Shown here piece after piece: positions 36,213 through 43,208 of a stretch of DNA of 64,000 nucleotides (position 1 is the stretch's first letter; each line of letters opens with the position of its first letter). The stretch covers positions 1 to 64,000 of the forward strand of contig NZ_JMLU01000005.1 of the NCBI RefSeq assembly GCF_000686885.1, read 5' to 3'. The position numbers were made by a program, and so were the translations under genes. The notes beneath the pieces were generated by a model, which had not been told where the DNA came from, ran no database searches, and worked only from the letters and a program-made list of their open reading frames with translations. This stretch comes from Flavobacterium sasangense DSM 21067. Its GTDB lineage: Bacteria; Bacteroidota; Bacteroidia; Flavobacteriales; Flavobacteriaceae.

Positions 36213-36926
36213 ATGCTAGTCAAAACTAAAGCCATCGTAATTTCGGCATTAAAATATCAAGAAAAAAGCTTGATTGTAAAGTGTTTCACGCAATCTGATG
36301 GTTTGAAAAGTTATTTCGTTCCAAGCGCTTATTCTAACAAAAAAGGGAATCAAAAAATTGCCTATTTTCAACCGTTAACGATTATTGAAATCGAAGCGAA
36401 TCACAAAAATAAAGGCACACTTGAACACTTCAAAGAAATCAAATTAGCACACAGTTTTCATTCGATAAATACAGATATTGTAAAAAGCACTATTGTAATT
36501 TTTCTTTCCGAAATTTTGCATAACAGTATTCATGAAGAAGAGAAAAATGAAAACTTTTTTTCTTTTTTAGAAACCGCATTACTTTGGTTGGATGCCCATG
36601 AAGAAGCCACGAATTTTCATCTAATTTTGATGATGGAAATGACCAAATTCTTAGGTTTTTATCCTGATGTTTCTGAAATGGAATTCGATTTCTTTGATGT
36701 CAAAGAGGGTTTTTTTACGCCATTTCAATCCGTGAATACAGTTTCAGCGCATGAAACACAATTATTCAAACGATTAATCGAACTAAAATTCGATTCCAAT
36801 CAGAAAACTTTCGCTGGATTAGAACGCCAAATTTTGCTAAAAATCCTATTAGATTTCTATACTTTACATCTTGAAGGCTTCAAAAAACCTAAATCGTTAG
36901 AAGTTTTAAAAGAAGTTTTTTCCTAA
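36213..36926 (+). CDS. recO: DNA repair protein RecO
   Basis: 237 residues. The N-terminal OB fold (MLVKTKAIVISALKYQEKSL, VKCFTQSDGLKSYFV) and a helical domain with FLSEILHNSIHEEEKNENFF and LLMEMTKFLGFYPD match the Bacteroidota RecO form. The C-terminal part contains no Cys zinc cluster, as in this branch. RecO loads RecA on SSB-coated DNA in the RecFOR pathway. It starts 4 bases after the PorZ-like stop, so they are probably co-transcribed. Confidence 0.88.
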   Translation: MLVKTKAIVISALKYQEKSLIVKCFTQSDGLKSYFVPSAYSNKKGNQKIAYFQPLTIIEIEANHKNKGTLEHFKEIKLAHSFHSINTDIVKSTIVIFLSEILHNSIHEEEKNENFFSFLETALLWLDAHEEATNFHLILMMEMTKFLGFYPDVSEMEFDFFDVKEGFFTPFQSVNTVSAHETQLFKRLIELKFDSNQKTFAGLERQILLKILLDFYTLHLEGFKKPKSLEVLKEVFS

Positions 36927-36933
36927 GTCTTAA

Positions 36934-36961
36934 CTTTTGCCTTTTACCTTTTGCCTTTTAC
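36934..36961. repeat. Perfect heptad repeat CTTTTGC/CTTTTAC between recO and ileS
   Basis: Four units: CTTTTGC, CTTTTAC, CTTTTGC, CTTTTAC, i.e. a perfect 14-bp tandem duplication, followed by CTTTAAA. The TTG in the second CTTTTGC region (36951-36953) sits at the -33 position of the ileS promoter. A related heptad run occurs inside coding sequence at 46368. Confidence 0.85.
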
Positions 36962-36980
36962 CTTTAAATCATTACTTTCG
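36951..36980 (+). promoter_or_regulatory. Putative ileS promoter
   Basis: TTG 36951-36953, 19-base spacer, TACTTTCG 36973-36980 (TAnnTTTG with one mismatch), 25 bases before the ileS ATG. The -33 part is supplied by the heptad repeat. Confidence 0.45.
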
Positions 36981-37005
36981 CAAACTGATTTAAGAAAGCG
37001 ACAAA

Positions 37006-40000
37006 ATGAGCACAAAATTTACTGAATACAAAGGACTTGACTTGCCAACAGTAGCATCAGAAGTTCTTGATTTTTGGAAAAAAAACCACATCTTTGAACA
37101 ATCGGTAACTTCTCGCGAAGGAGCTTCACCTTACGTGTTTTTTGAAGGGCCACCATCTGCAAATGGTTTGCCTGGAATTCACCACGTAATGGCGCGTGCA
37201 ATTAAAGATATTTTTTGTCGTTATAAAACTCAAAAAGGCTACCAAGTTAAGCGTAAAGCGGGCTGGGATACGCACGGATTACCTGTAGAATTAGGTACCG
37301 AAAAAGAATTAGGTATCACTAAAGAAGATATCGGAAAAACCATTTCGGTTACCGAATACAACGAAGCGTGTAAAAGAACCGTTATGCGTTATACAGATGT
37401 TTGGAATGACTTGACCGAAAAAATGGGGTATTGGGTAGACATGGAAGATCCGTATGTGACATACAAATCCAAATACATGGAAACCGTGTGGTGGTTGCTA
37501 AAACAAATTTACAACAAAGATTTACTATACAAAGGCTACACAATCCAACCGTATTCGCCAAAAGCGGGAACTGGATTATCTTCTCACGAAGTGAATCAAC
37601 CAGGTTCGTATCGCGATGTTACTGATACTACGATTGTTGCCCAATTCAAAGCAAAAGACCAAACGTTACCAAGTTTCTTGCAAGGTTTTGGAACGGTTCA
37701 TTTCTTAGCTTGGACGACAACTCCTTGGACGTTGCCATCAAACACAGCGTTGACAGTTGGACCAAAAATCGATTATGTTTTAGTAAAAACGTTCAATCAA
37801 TATACTTTTGAAGCGGTAAATGTAGTTTTAGCTAAGAATTTAGTTGGAAAACAATTCGGCGGAAAGTATTTTGTTGCGGAATCAGATGCTGATTTTGCAA
37901 ATTACAAATCAGAAGATAAAAAGATTCCATACCAAATTTTAGCCGAAGCAAAAGGTGCTGATTTAGTTGGAATTCGTTACGAACAATTACTACCATTAGC
38001 GTTACCATATCAAAATCCAGAAAATGCATTTAGAGTAATTTCTGGTGATTTCGTAACAACGGAAGATGGAACTGGAATTGTACATACAGCACCAACATTT
38101 GGAGCTGATGATGCTAAAGTTGCTAAAGAAGCAACTCCAGAAGTACCACCAATGTTAGTCTTAGACGAAAACGGAAATCCTGTGCCATTGGTAGACTTAC
38201 AAGGAAGATTCATCCAAGGTTTAGGTGATTATTCTGGGAAATACGTTAAAAACGAATATTACAACGACGGAGAAGCGCCAGAACGCTCAGCTGACGTAGA
38301 AATTGCTATCCAATTAAAAGAAGAAAACAAAGCCTTTAAGGTTGAAAAATACGTCCACAGTTACCCACATTGTTGGAGAACGGACAAACCGATTTTATAC
38401 TATCCATTAGACTCTTGGTTCATCAAAGTAACCGAAATTAAAGATAGAATGTTTGACTTAAACGAAACCATCAACTGGAAACCAAAAGCTACAGGAGAAG
38501 GTCGTTTCGGAAATTGGTTGAAAAATGCAAATGATTGGAATTTATCACGTTCAAGATATTGGGGAATTCCTTTACCAATTTGGAGAAGCGAAGACGGAAC
38601 CGAGGAAATGTTGGTAGGTTCAGTTGAAGAATTGTATAACGAAATTGAAAAATCAATCGCAGCAGGTTTCCAAACTGAAAATCCATACAAAGGATTCAAA
38701 ATTGGTGACATGAGCGAAGCTAACTACGATTTAGTGGATTTACATAAAAACGTAGTGGATAACATTGTTTTAGTTTCTCCATTAGGAAAACCAATGAAAC
38801 GTGAAACGGATTTAATTGACGTTTGGTTCGATTCAGGTGCGATGCCTTATGCACAATGGCATTATCCATTTGAGAACAAAGAGTTAATCGACGAAAATAA
38901 AGCATTTCCAGCCGATTTTATCGCAGAAGGTGTTGACCAAACTCGTGGTTGGTTCTATACGTTACACGCTATCGGAACCTTAGTTTTTGATAAAGTTGCT
39001 TATAAAAACGTAGTTTCAAACGGATTAGTTTTAGACAAAAACGGACAAAAAATGTCGAAACGTTTAGGAAATGCTGTTGACCCATTCACCACTTTGGCTG
39101 AATACGGTCCAGATGCTACACGTTGGTACATGATTTCGAATGCAAATCCTTGGGACAACTTAAAATTTGATATTGAAGGTGTTGCTGAGGTACGAAGAAA
39201 ATTCTTTGGAACGTTATATAATACGTATTCGTTCTTTGCTTTATATGCGAATATCGATGGTTTCAAATACAACGAAGCCGAAGTTCCATTAAACGAAAGA
39301 CCCGAAATCGACCGTTGGATTTTATCGGAATTACATACGTTAATTCAATTAGTGGATGAAGCGTATGCGGATTACGAACCAACAAGGGCGGCTCGTGCTA
39401 TTTCTGATTTCGTACAAGAAAACTTGAGTAACTGGTACGTTCGTTTGTGTAGAAGAAGATTCTGGAAAGGCGATTATGCACAAGATAAAATTGCGGCTTA
39501 TCAAACGTTATATACTTGTTTGGTAACGGTTGCGAAGCTTTCGGCACCTATTGCTCCGTTCTTTATGGACAAACTTTACAGAGATTTAACACAAGCTACA
39601 GGTTCTGAGTCGTTTGAAAGCGTACATTTGGCCGAGTTTCCAAAAATGGTTGAAAACTTTGTTGATAAATCATTAGAAAGCAAAATGATGAAGGCACAAA
39701 CGGTTTCTTCACTAGTTTTATCACTTCGTAAGAAGGAAATGATTAAAGTGCGCCAACCGTTGCAAAGGGTTATGATTCCTGTACTTGACGACAATCAGCG
39801 TGCTGAAATTGAGGCAGTTTCTGACCTAATTAAAGCGGAAGTAAACGTGAAAGAAGTGGAGTTGTTAGACGATGCTTCGGGTGTTTTAGTGAAGCAAATT
39901 AAGCCTAATTTTAAAACATTAGGACCACGTTTTGGTAAGGATATGGGATTGATTTCCAAAGAGATACAAAATTTTGAACAAGAACAAATTGCCAAATTAG

Positions 40001-40407
40001 AGCGTGATGGTGAGTTAGTTATGGATATTGCAGGAAAAAGTATAACTTTATCACAAGATGATGTTGAAATTTCATCGCAAGATATCCCAGGTTGGTTAGT
40101 AGCCAATTCAAACGGAATTACAGTAGCGTTAGACATTACAATTTCCGATGAATTAAGAAAAGAAGGGATTGCGAGAGAATTGATTAACAGAATCCAAAAT
40201 ATAAGAAAAGATTCTGGTTTTGAAGTGACTGACAAGATTACCGTTAAAATGGAAAAAAATCCGCAAGTTGAGGAGGCCGTTTTAGCTAATGAATCGTATA
40301 TTAAGTCAGAAACACTAACCGAATCATTAATTTTTGTTCCAACCCTTGAAAATGGTACGGAAATTGAGTTTGATGATATTAAAACAAGCATATTAATTTC
40401 AAAATAA
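37006..40407 (+). CDS. ileS: Isoleucine--tRNA ligase
   Basis: 1133 residues, class I aminoacyl-tRNA synthetase. HIGH-type motif within PPSANGLPGIHHVMAR (about residues 50-65), CP1 editing domain with TTPWTLPSNTAL and EDGTGIVHTAPTFGADD, DQTRGWFYTLHAIGT, and KMSKR at about 682-686. The long C-terminus with DISDELRKEGIARELINRIQ is of the eukaryote-like, mupirocin-resistant-type IleS form found in Bacteroidota. Followed after 49 bases by the DksA-like gene. Confidence 0.96.
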   Translation: MSTKFTEYKGLDLPTVASEVLDFWKKNHIFEQSVTSREGASPYVFFEGPPSANGLPGIHHVMARAIKDIFCRYKTQKGYQVKRKAGWDTHGLPVELGTEKELGITKEDIGKTISVTEYNEACKRTVMRYTDVWNDLTEKMGYWVDMEDPYVTYKSKYMETVWWLLKQIYNKDLLYKGYTIQPYSPKAGTGLSSHEVNQPGSYRDVTDTTIVAQFKAKDQTLPSFLQGFGTVHFLAWTTTPWTLPSNTALTVGPKIDYVLVKTFNQYTFEAVNVVLAKNLVGKQFGGKYFVAESDADFANYKSEDKKIPYQILAEAKGADLVGIRYEQLLPLALPYQNPENAFRVISGDFVTTEDGTGIVHTAPTFGADDAKVAKEATPEVPPMLVLDENGNPVPLVDLQGRFIQGLGDYSGKYVKNEYYNDGEAPERSADVEIAIQLKEENKAFKVEKYVHSYPHCWRTDKPILYYPLDSWFIKVTEIKDRMFDLNETINWKPKATGEGRFGNWLKNANDWNLSRSRYWGIPLPIWRSEDGTEEMLVGSVEELYNEIEKSIAAGFQTENPYKGFKIGDMSEANYDLVDLHKNVVDNIVLVSPLGKPMKRETDLIDVWFDSGAMPYAQWHYPFENKELIDENKAFPADFIAEGVDQTRGWFYTLHAIGTLVFDKVAYKNVVSNGLVLDKNGQKMSKRLGNAVDPFTTLAEYGPDATRWYMISNANPWDNLKFDIEGVAEVRRKFFGTLYNTYSFFALYANIDGFKYNEAEVPLNERPEIDRWILSELHTLIQLVDEAYADYEPTRAARAISDFVQENLSNWYVRLCRRRFWKGDYAQDKIAAYQTLYTCLVTVAKLSAPIAPFFMDKLYRDLTQATGSESFESVHLAEFPKMVENFVDKSLESKMMKAQTVSSLVLSLRKKEMIKVRQPLQRVMIPVLDDNQRAEIEAVSDLIKAEVNVKEVELLDDASGVLVKQIKPNFKTLGPRFGKDMGLISKEIQNFEQEQIAKLERDGELVMDIAGKSITLSQDDVEISSQDIPGWLVANSNGITVALDITISDELRKEGIARELINRIQNIRKDSGFEVTDKITVKMEKNPQVEEAVLANESYIKSETLTESLIFVPTLENGTEIEFDDIKTSILISK

Positions 40408-40456
40408 AAGCCAAAAGCTTTTAATCAACGTATAACTATAAAAAAATATTGAAATT

Positions 40457-40837
40457 ATGGTAGAGGAGCAAATTAGATATTCAGACGCTGATTTGGCTGA
40501 ATTCAAAGCGTTAATTCAAGCGAAATTAGAAAAAGCTAAAAACGATTTAGAGCTTATTAAGAGTGCTTATATGAATGACTTAAACAACGGAACTGATGAT
40601 ACATCACCAACGTTTAAAGCATTTGAAGAAGGCAGTGAAACCATGAGTAAAGAAGCCAATTCGCAATTAGCTATTCGTCAAGAAAAATTCATTAGAGATT
40701 TAAAAAATGCCTTGATTCGTATCGAGAACAAAACCTATGGTATTTGTAAAGTTACTGGCAAATTAATAAGTAAAGAAAGATTAAAAATCGTTCCTCATGC
40801 TACTATGAGTATCGAAGCAAAAAACTTGCAACGTTAA
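40457..40837 (+). CDS. DksA/TraR-like protein without the zinc cysteines
   Basis: 126 residues. Coiled-coil hairpin (about 12-95) followed by the DksA C-terminal segment YGICKVTGKLISKERLKIVP. The canonical family has four zinc Cys; here only Cys97 remains, the second is Thr100 and the last pair is replaced in HATMSIEAKN. The fold is recognisable, so the zinc has probably been lost in this lineage. DksA binds RNA polymerase in the secondary channel with ppGpp. It lies between ileS and lspA, an order seen in Bacteroidota. Confidence 0.85.
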   Translation: MVEEQIRYSDADLAEFKALIQAKLEKAKNDLELIKSAYMNDLNNGTDDTSPTFKAFEEGSETMSKEANSQLAIRQEKFIRDLKNALIRIENKTYGICKVTGKLISKERLKIVPHATMSIEAKNLQR

Positions 40838-40857
40838 TCTTTTTACAAAATTATACT

Positions 40858-40882
40858 AACGCTCCGTTTGGGGCGTTTTTTA
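40858..40882 (+). terminator. Terminator after the DksA-like gene
   Basis: AACGCTCC, loop GTTTG, GGGCGTT followed by TTTTTAT; one G-T wobble in the stem. Confidence 0.75.
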
Positions 40883-40897
40883 TTTGATAAATTCCAC

Positions 40898-40905
40898 TAT
40901 TTTTG
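40898..40905 (+). promoter_or_regulatory. lspA promoter -7 element
   Basis: TATTTTTG matches TAnnTTTG and lies 14 bases before the lspA ATG at 40920. It excludes the upstream in-frame start at 40884. Confidence 0.5.
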
Positions 40906-40919
40906 CAAAAAAATTGAAC

Positions 40920-41537
40920 ATGTCGTTAAAGAAAGCCTATTTATTAATCATTGCTATTTTATTAATTGATCAGATTTCAAAAATCTATATCAAGACACAT
41001 TTTTTTATTGGAGAATCCATAAAAGTAATGGGTTTAGAATGGTTTCAAATTCATTTTATAGAGAATGAAGGCATGGCTTGGGGCGCTGAAATTCCTGGCG
41101 AACATGGAAAATTAATCTTAACCTTATTCCGTATCGTAGCGGTAGGTGGAATCGCTTGGTGGTTATGGGATTCAGTGAGAAAGCATGCTTCTAATTATTT
41201 AATCGTAGCAATTGCTTTGATTTTTACAGGCGCTTTAGGTAATATTATCGATTCTGTTTTTTACGGTGTCATTTTTAATGATAGCTATCATCAAGTAGCA
41301 ACCGCTTTTTCAGACCAACCTTATGGTACTTGGTTTCACGGTGAAGTAGTAGATATGTTCTATTTTCCAATGTGGGAAGGAAACTTACCTTCTTGGCTGC
41401 CAATCTGGGGCGGCAAACACTTCACTTTCTTCAACGCTATTTTCAACGTGGCCGATGTAGCGATTTCAACTGGTGTTGGGATTTTGATTGTATTTAACAA
41501 AAGAGCTTTTGGAGAAAGTCATATTTTGGCAAAATAA
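40920..41537 (+). CDS. lspA: Lipoprotein signal peptidase (signal peptidase II)
   Basis: 205 residues from ATG 40920 (MSLKKAYLLIIAILLIDQIS). Four membrane helices; conserved LspA blocks are LLIDQISKIYIKTHF, FIENEGMAWGAE, the catalytic Asp in GALGNIIDSVFYGVIFND and the second Asp in FFNAIFNVADVAISTGVGIL. It cleaves signal peptides of diacylglyceryl-modified prolipoproteins in the inner membrane. There is an insertion between the two Asp motifs compared with E. coli, as usual in Bacteroidota. Confidence 0.93.
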   Translation: MSLKKAYLLIIAILLIDQISKIYIKTHFFIGESIKVMGLEWFQIHFIENEGMAWGAEIPGEHGKLILTLFRIVAVGGIAWWLWDSVRKHASNYLIVAIALIFTGALGNIIDSVFYGVIFNDSYHQVATAFSDQPYGTWFHGEVVDMFYFPMWEGNLPSWLPIWGGKHFTFFNAIFNVADVAISTGVGILIVFNKRAFGESHILAK

Positions 41538-41546
41538 TTAAAATCA

Positions 41547-41765
41547 CTAGTTTTCTGATTCTTTTATTTTTGAGAAAAACACACAATAGTCAATTTCAAA
41601 AACAATTAATATTTCTTTTAATGTTTTTAAATTAAGGCTTGTTTTGCCGTTTTCTATTCTTCCATAATAACTTTGAGAAATATTCAGTTTTGAGGCTACA
41701 TATTCTTGAGAATAGTTTTTCTCAATTCTCATTTTTCTAATCAATTTTACCGCTTCTTTTACCAT
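41547..41765 (-). CDS. Small XRE-family transcriptional regulator
   Basis: 72 residues, essentially one HTH_3 domain: VKLIRKMRIEKNYSQEYVAS, KLNISQSYYGRIENGKTSLN, LKTLKEILIVFEIDYCVFFS. Likely a DNA-binding repressor. It is divergent from the secreted-peptide gene at 41998; an 11+11 bp palindrome lies between them (41875-41899), which is a plausible operator. It is convergent with lspA, 9 bases apart. Confidence 0.88.
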   Translation of the reverse strand: MVKEAVKLIRKMRIEKNYSQEYVASKLNISQSYYGRIENGKTSLNLKTLKEILIVFEIDYCVFFSKIKESEN

Positions 41766-41874
41766 AATAATTATAAAAAAAAATTGTTCAATTTCTTTCT
41801 AAATTTAAAGCGTTTAAGGGGGTTCTGCAATTATACGACAATTTTTTATAAAAGGAAAGTAAAGAAAAATAAAA

Positions 41875-41899
41875 TAATTATACCATATTGGTATAATTA
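41875..41899. promoter_or_regulatory. 25-bp palindrome, candidate operator
   Basis: Perfect 11-bp arms TAATTATACCA and TGGTATAATTA with a 3-base centre TAT. A half-site-like AATTATAC is at 41829-41836, nearer the regulator start. It is placed between the divergent XRE gene and the secreted-peptide gene. Confidence 0.6.
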
Positions 41900-41997
41900 A
41901 GTACAATAGGTTTTAGGAATTTTTTTTAAAGATGTTAAAATTTGTGAGGTACAAAATTCTCGAGAAAACATTTTTTAATCTTAAAAATTTATAAATT

Positions 41998-42264
41998 ATG
42001 AAAAATTTATTTTTATCACTAGTTTTTATGCTAGTAGGAAGTTTTACTTTTGCTTCAACAAGTAATTTTGAAACATCAAAAACAGAAAATTCAGTTAGTA
42101 TAAATCTTGATAATCAATTAATGAGAGAGATGCCTTTAATTGTTGGCACTTCTTGTGGCACGGTTTTGGTATTTGAAATTGAAGATGATATGTCAACAGA
42201 TGCTATTTTTGAATTAGTGGCTGCCGTTGATGTATTGTTTTGTGGAATTACTTTCTTTCCTTGA
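41998..42264 (+). CDS. Small secreted Cys-containing peptide, unknown
   Basis: 88 residues. A clear Sec signal peptide (MKNLFLSLVFMLVGSFTFAS, cleavage probably after FAS) leaves a mature chain of about 68 residues. The second half is hydrophobic and glycine/cysteine containing: MPLIVGTSCGTVLVFEIEDD, then AVDVLFCGITFFP at the C-terminus. Two Cys could form a disulfide after export. No family recognised. It has its own terminator (42278-42310) and lies upstream of a GLPGLI-family gene and a TonB-type receptor. Confidence 0.6.
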   Translation: MKNLFLSLVFMLVGSFTFASTSNFETSKTENSVSINLDNQLMREMPLIVGTSCGTVLVFEIEDDMSTDAIFELVAAVDVLFCGITFFP

Positions 42265-42277
42265 TTAATTTAAATAT

Positions 42278-42310
42278 AAAGACCAGTTATTTATATGTAA
42301 TTGGTCTTTT
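42278..42310 (+). terminator. Terminator after the small secreted peptide gene
   Basis: AAAGACCAGTTA, 8-base loop, TAATTGGTCTTTT with one wobble pair. The genes behind it would then be expressed by read-through or a separate promoter. Confidence 0.65.
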
Positions 42311-42343
42311 AAAAGAATAATTATTTTTAAAATTGTGTGTAAA

Positions 42344-43120
42344 ATGAATAAAATAATAGGTTTTTTAGTTGTTATTAATTGTCTTTTTTGTTTTTCTCAA
42401 GAGAAATATACTCAAAAAATCAGTTACGATTTGAATGTGAAAGTTTCTGAAAATAATCATATTAATGAAGAAATGGTTTTGCTTTTAAATCAGAATGAGT
42501 CTGTATATACCAGTCAAAATAAGATTAAAAACGATTCAGTAAAAAGATATTATTTAATAAATAAAGACCTTCAAGGATTTCAATCTTATATATTAAACAA
42601 TGACAAAAAGAATTTGATAAATTATTTTATTTGGAAAAAAAGTAACGACTACATTTACCAAATTAATAGTGGATTAAAAATCGTTCAGTATAAAAGTAGT
42701 TTACCGCAATTAAATTGGCAAATTATCAGTAATAGTTCTGAAGAAATTTTAGGCTATAAAGTTCAGAAGGCAGAAACAGTATATGAAGGAAAAAAATATT
42801 ATGCTTGGTTTTCAACTGAAATACCTATAAATAATGGTCCTTTTGTTTTTAATGGTTTGCCGGGTTTGATATTAAAAATTCAAAACGAAGATAGTTCTTA
42901 TGTAATTACAGTTAAAGGAATTAAAAATGAATCTAATTTATTTCCAGAATTAGAAAAAGGAAAAAAAGTAATTGAAACGAAAAAAGAGAATTTTTATAAA
43001 ACAATTGAAGGAACAATGAAAGAAGTGCAAACTATGGCTGCTGATGAACAAACTAAAAAATTGATGAACAAAAAAATTAAACAATATTTAGATGCTAAGT
43101 TTTTGTTTGATGTTAATTAG
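42344..43120 (+). CDS. GLPGLI family protein
   Basis: 258 residues from ATG 42344 (MNKIIGFLVVINCLFCFSQ, signal peptide); an in-frame GTG three codons upstream is less likely. It contains the family-naming motif in PFVFNGLPGLILKIQ, after YEGKKYYAWFSTEIPINNG. GLPGLI proteins (TIGR01200/Porph_ging) are exported Bacteroidota proteins of unknown function, often encoded beside TonB-linked outer-membrane proteins, as here. Confidence 0.85.
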   Translation: MNKIIGFLVVINCLFCFSQEKYTQKISYDLNVKVSENNHINEEMVLLLNQNESVYTSQNKIKNDSVKRYYLINKDLQGFQSYILNNDKKNLINYFIWKKSNDYIYQINSGLKIVQYKSSLPQLNWQIISNSSEEILGYKVQKAETVYEGKKYYAWFSTEIPINNGPFVFNGLPGLILKIQNEDSSYVITVKGIKNESNLFPELEKGKKVIETKKENFYKTIEGTMKEVQTMAADEQTKKLMNKKIKQYLDAKFLFDVN

Positions 43121-43208
43121 TTTTAAAAACCAGAACTATTATACAATATAATTGAATTCTATTGAATTAGTAAATTTTAATTTATAGATATTCAAAGTAA
43201 ATATTATC

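Noticed and set aside
39795..40391. 198-codon minus-strand open frame inside ileS
   Set aside because: Complete overlap with an essential, clearly coding gene on the other strand; low-complexity Ser-rich translation typical of antisense shadows.
41998..42264. Ribosomally made, enzyme-modified peptide precursor
   Set aside because: It has a normal Sec signal rather than a double-Gly leader, and no modifying enzyme or dedicated transporter gene is nearby.
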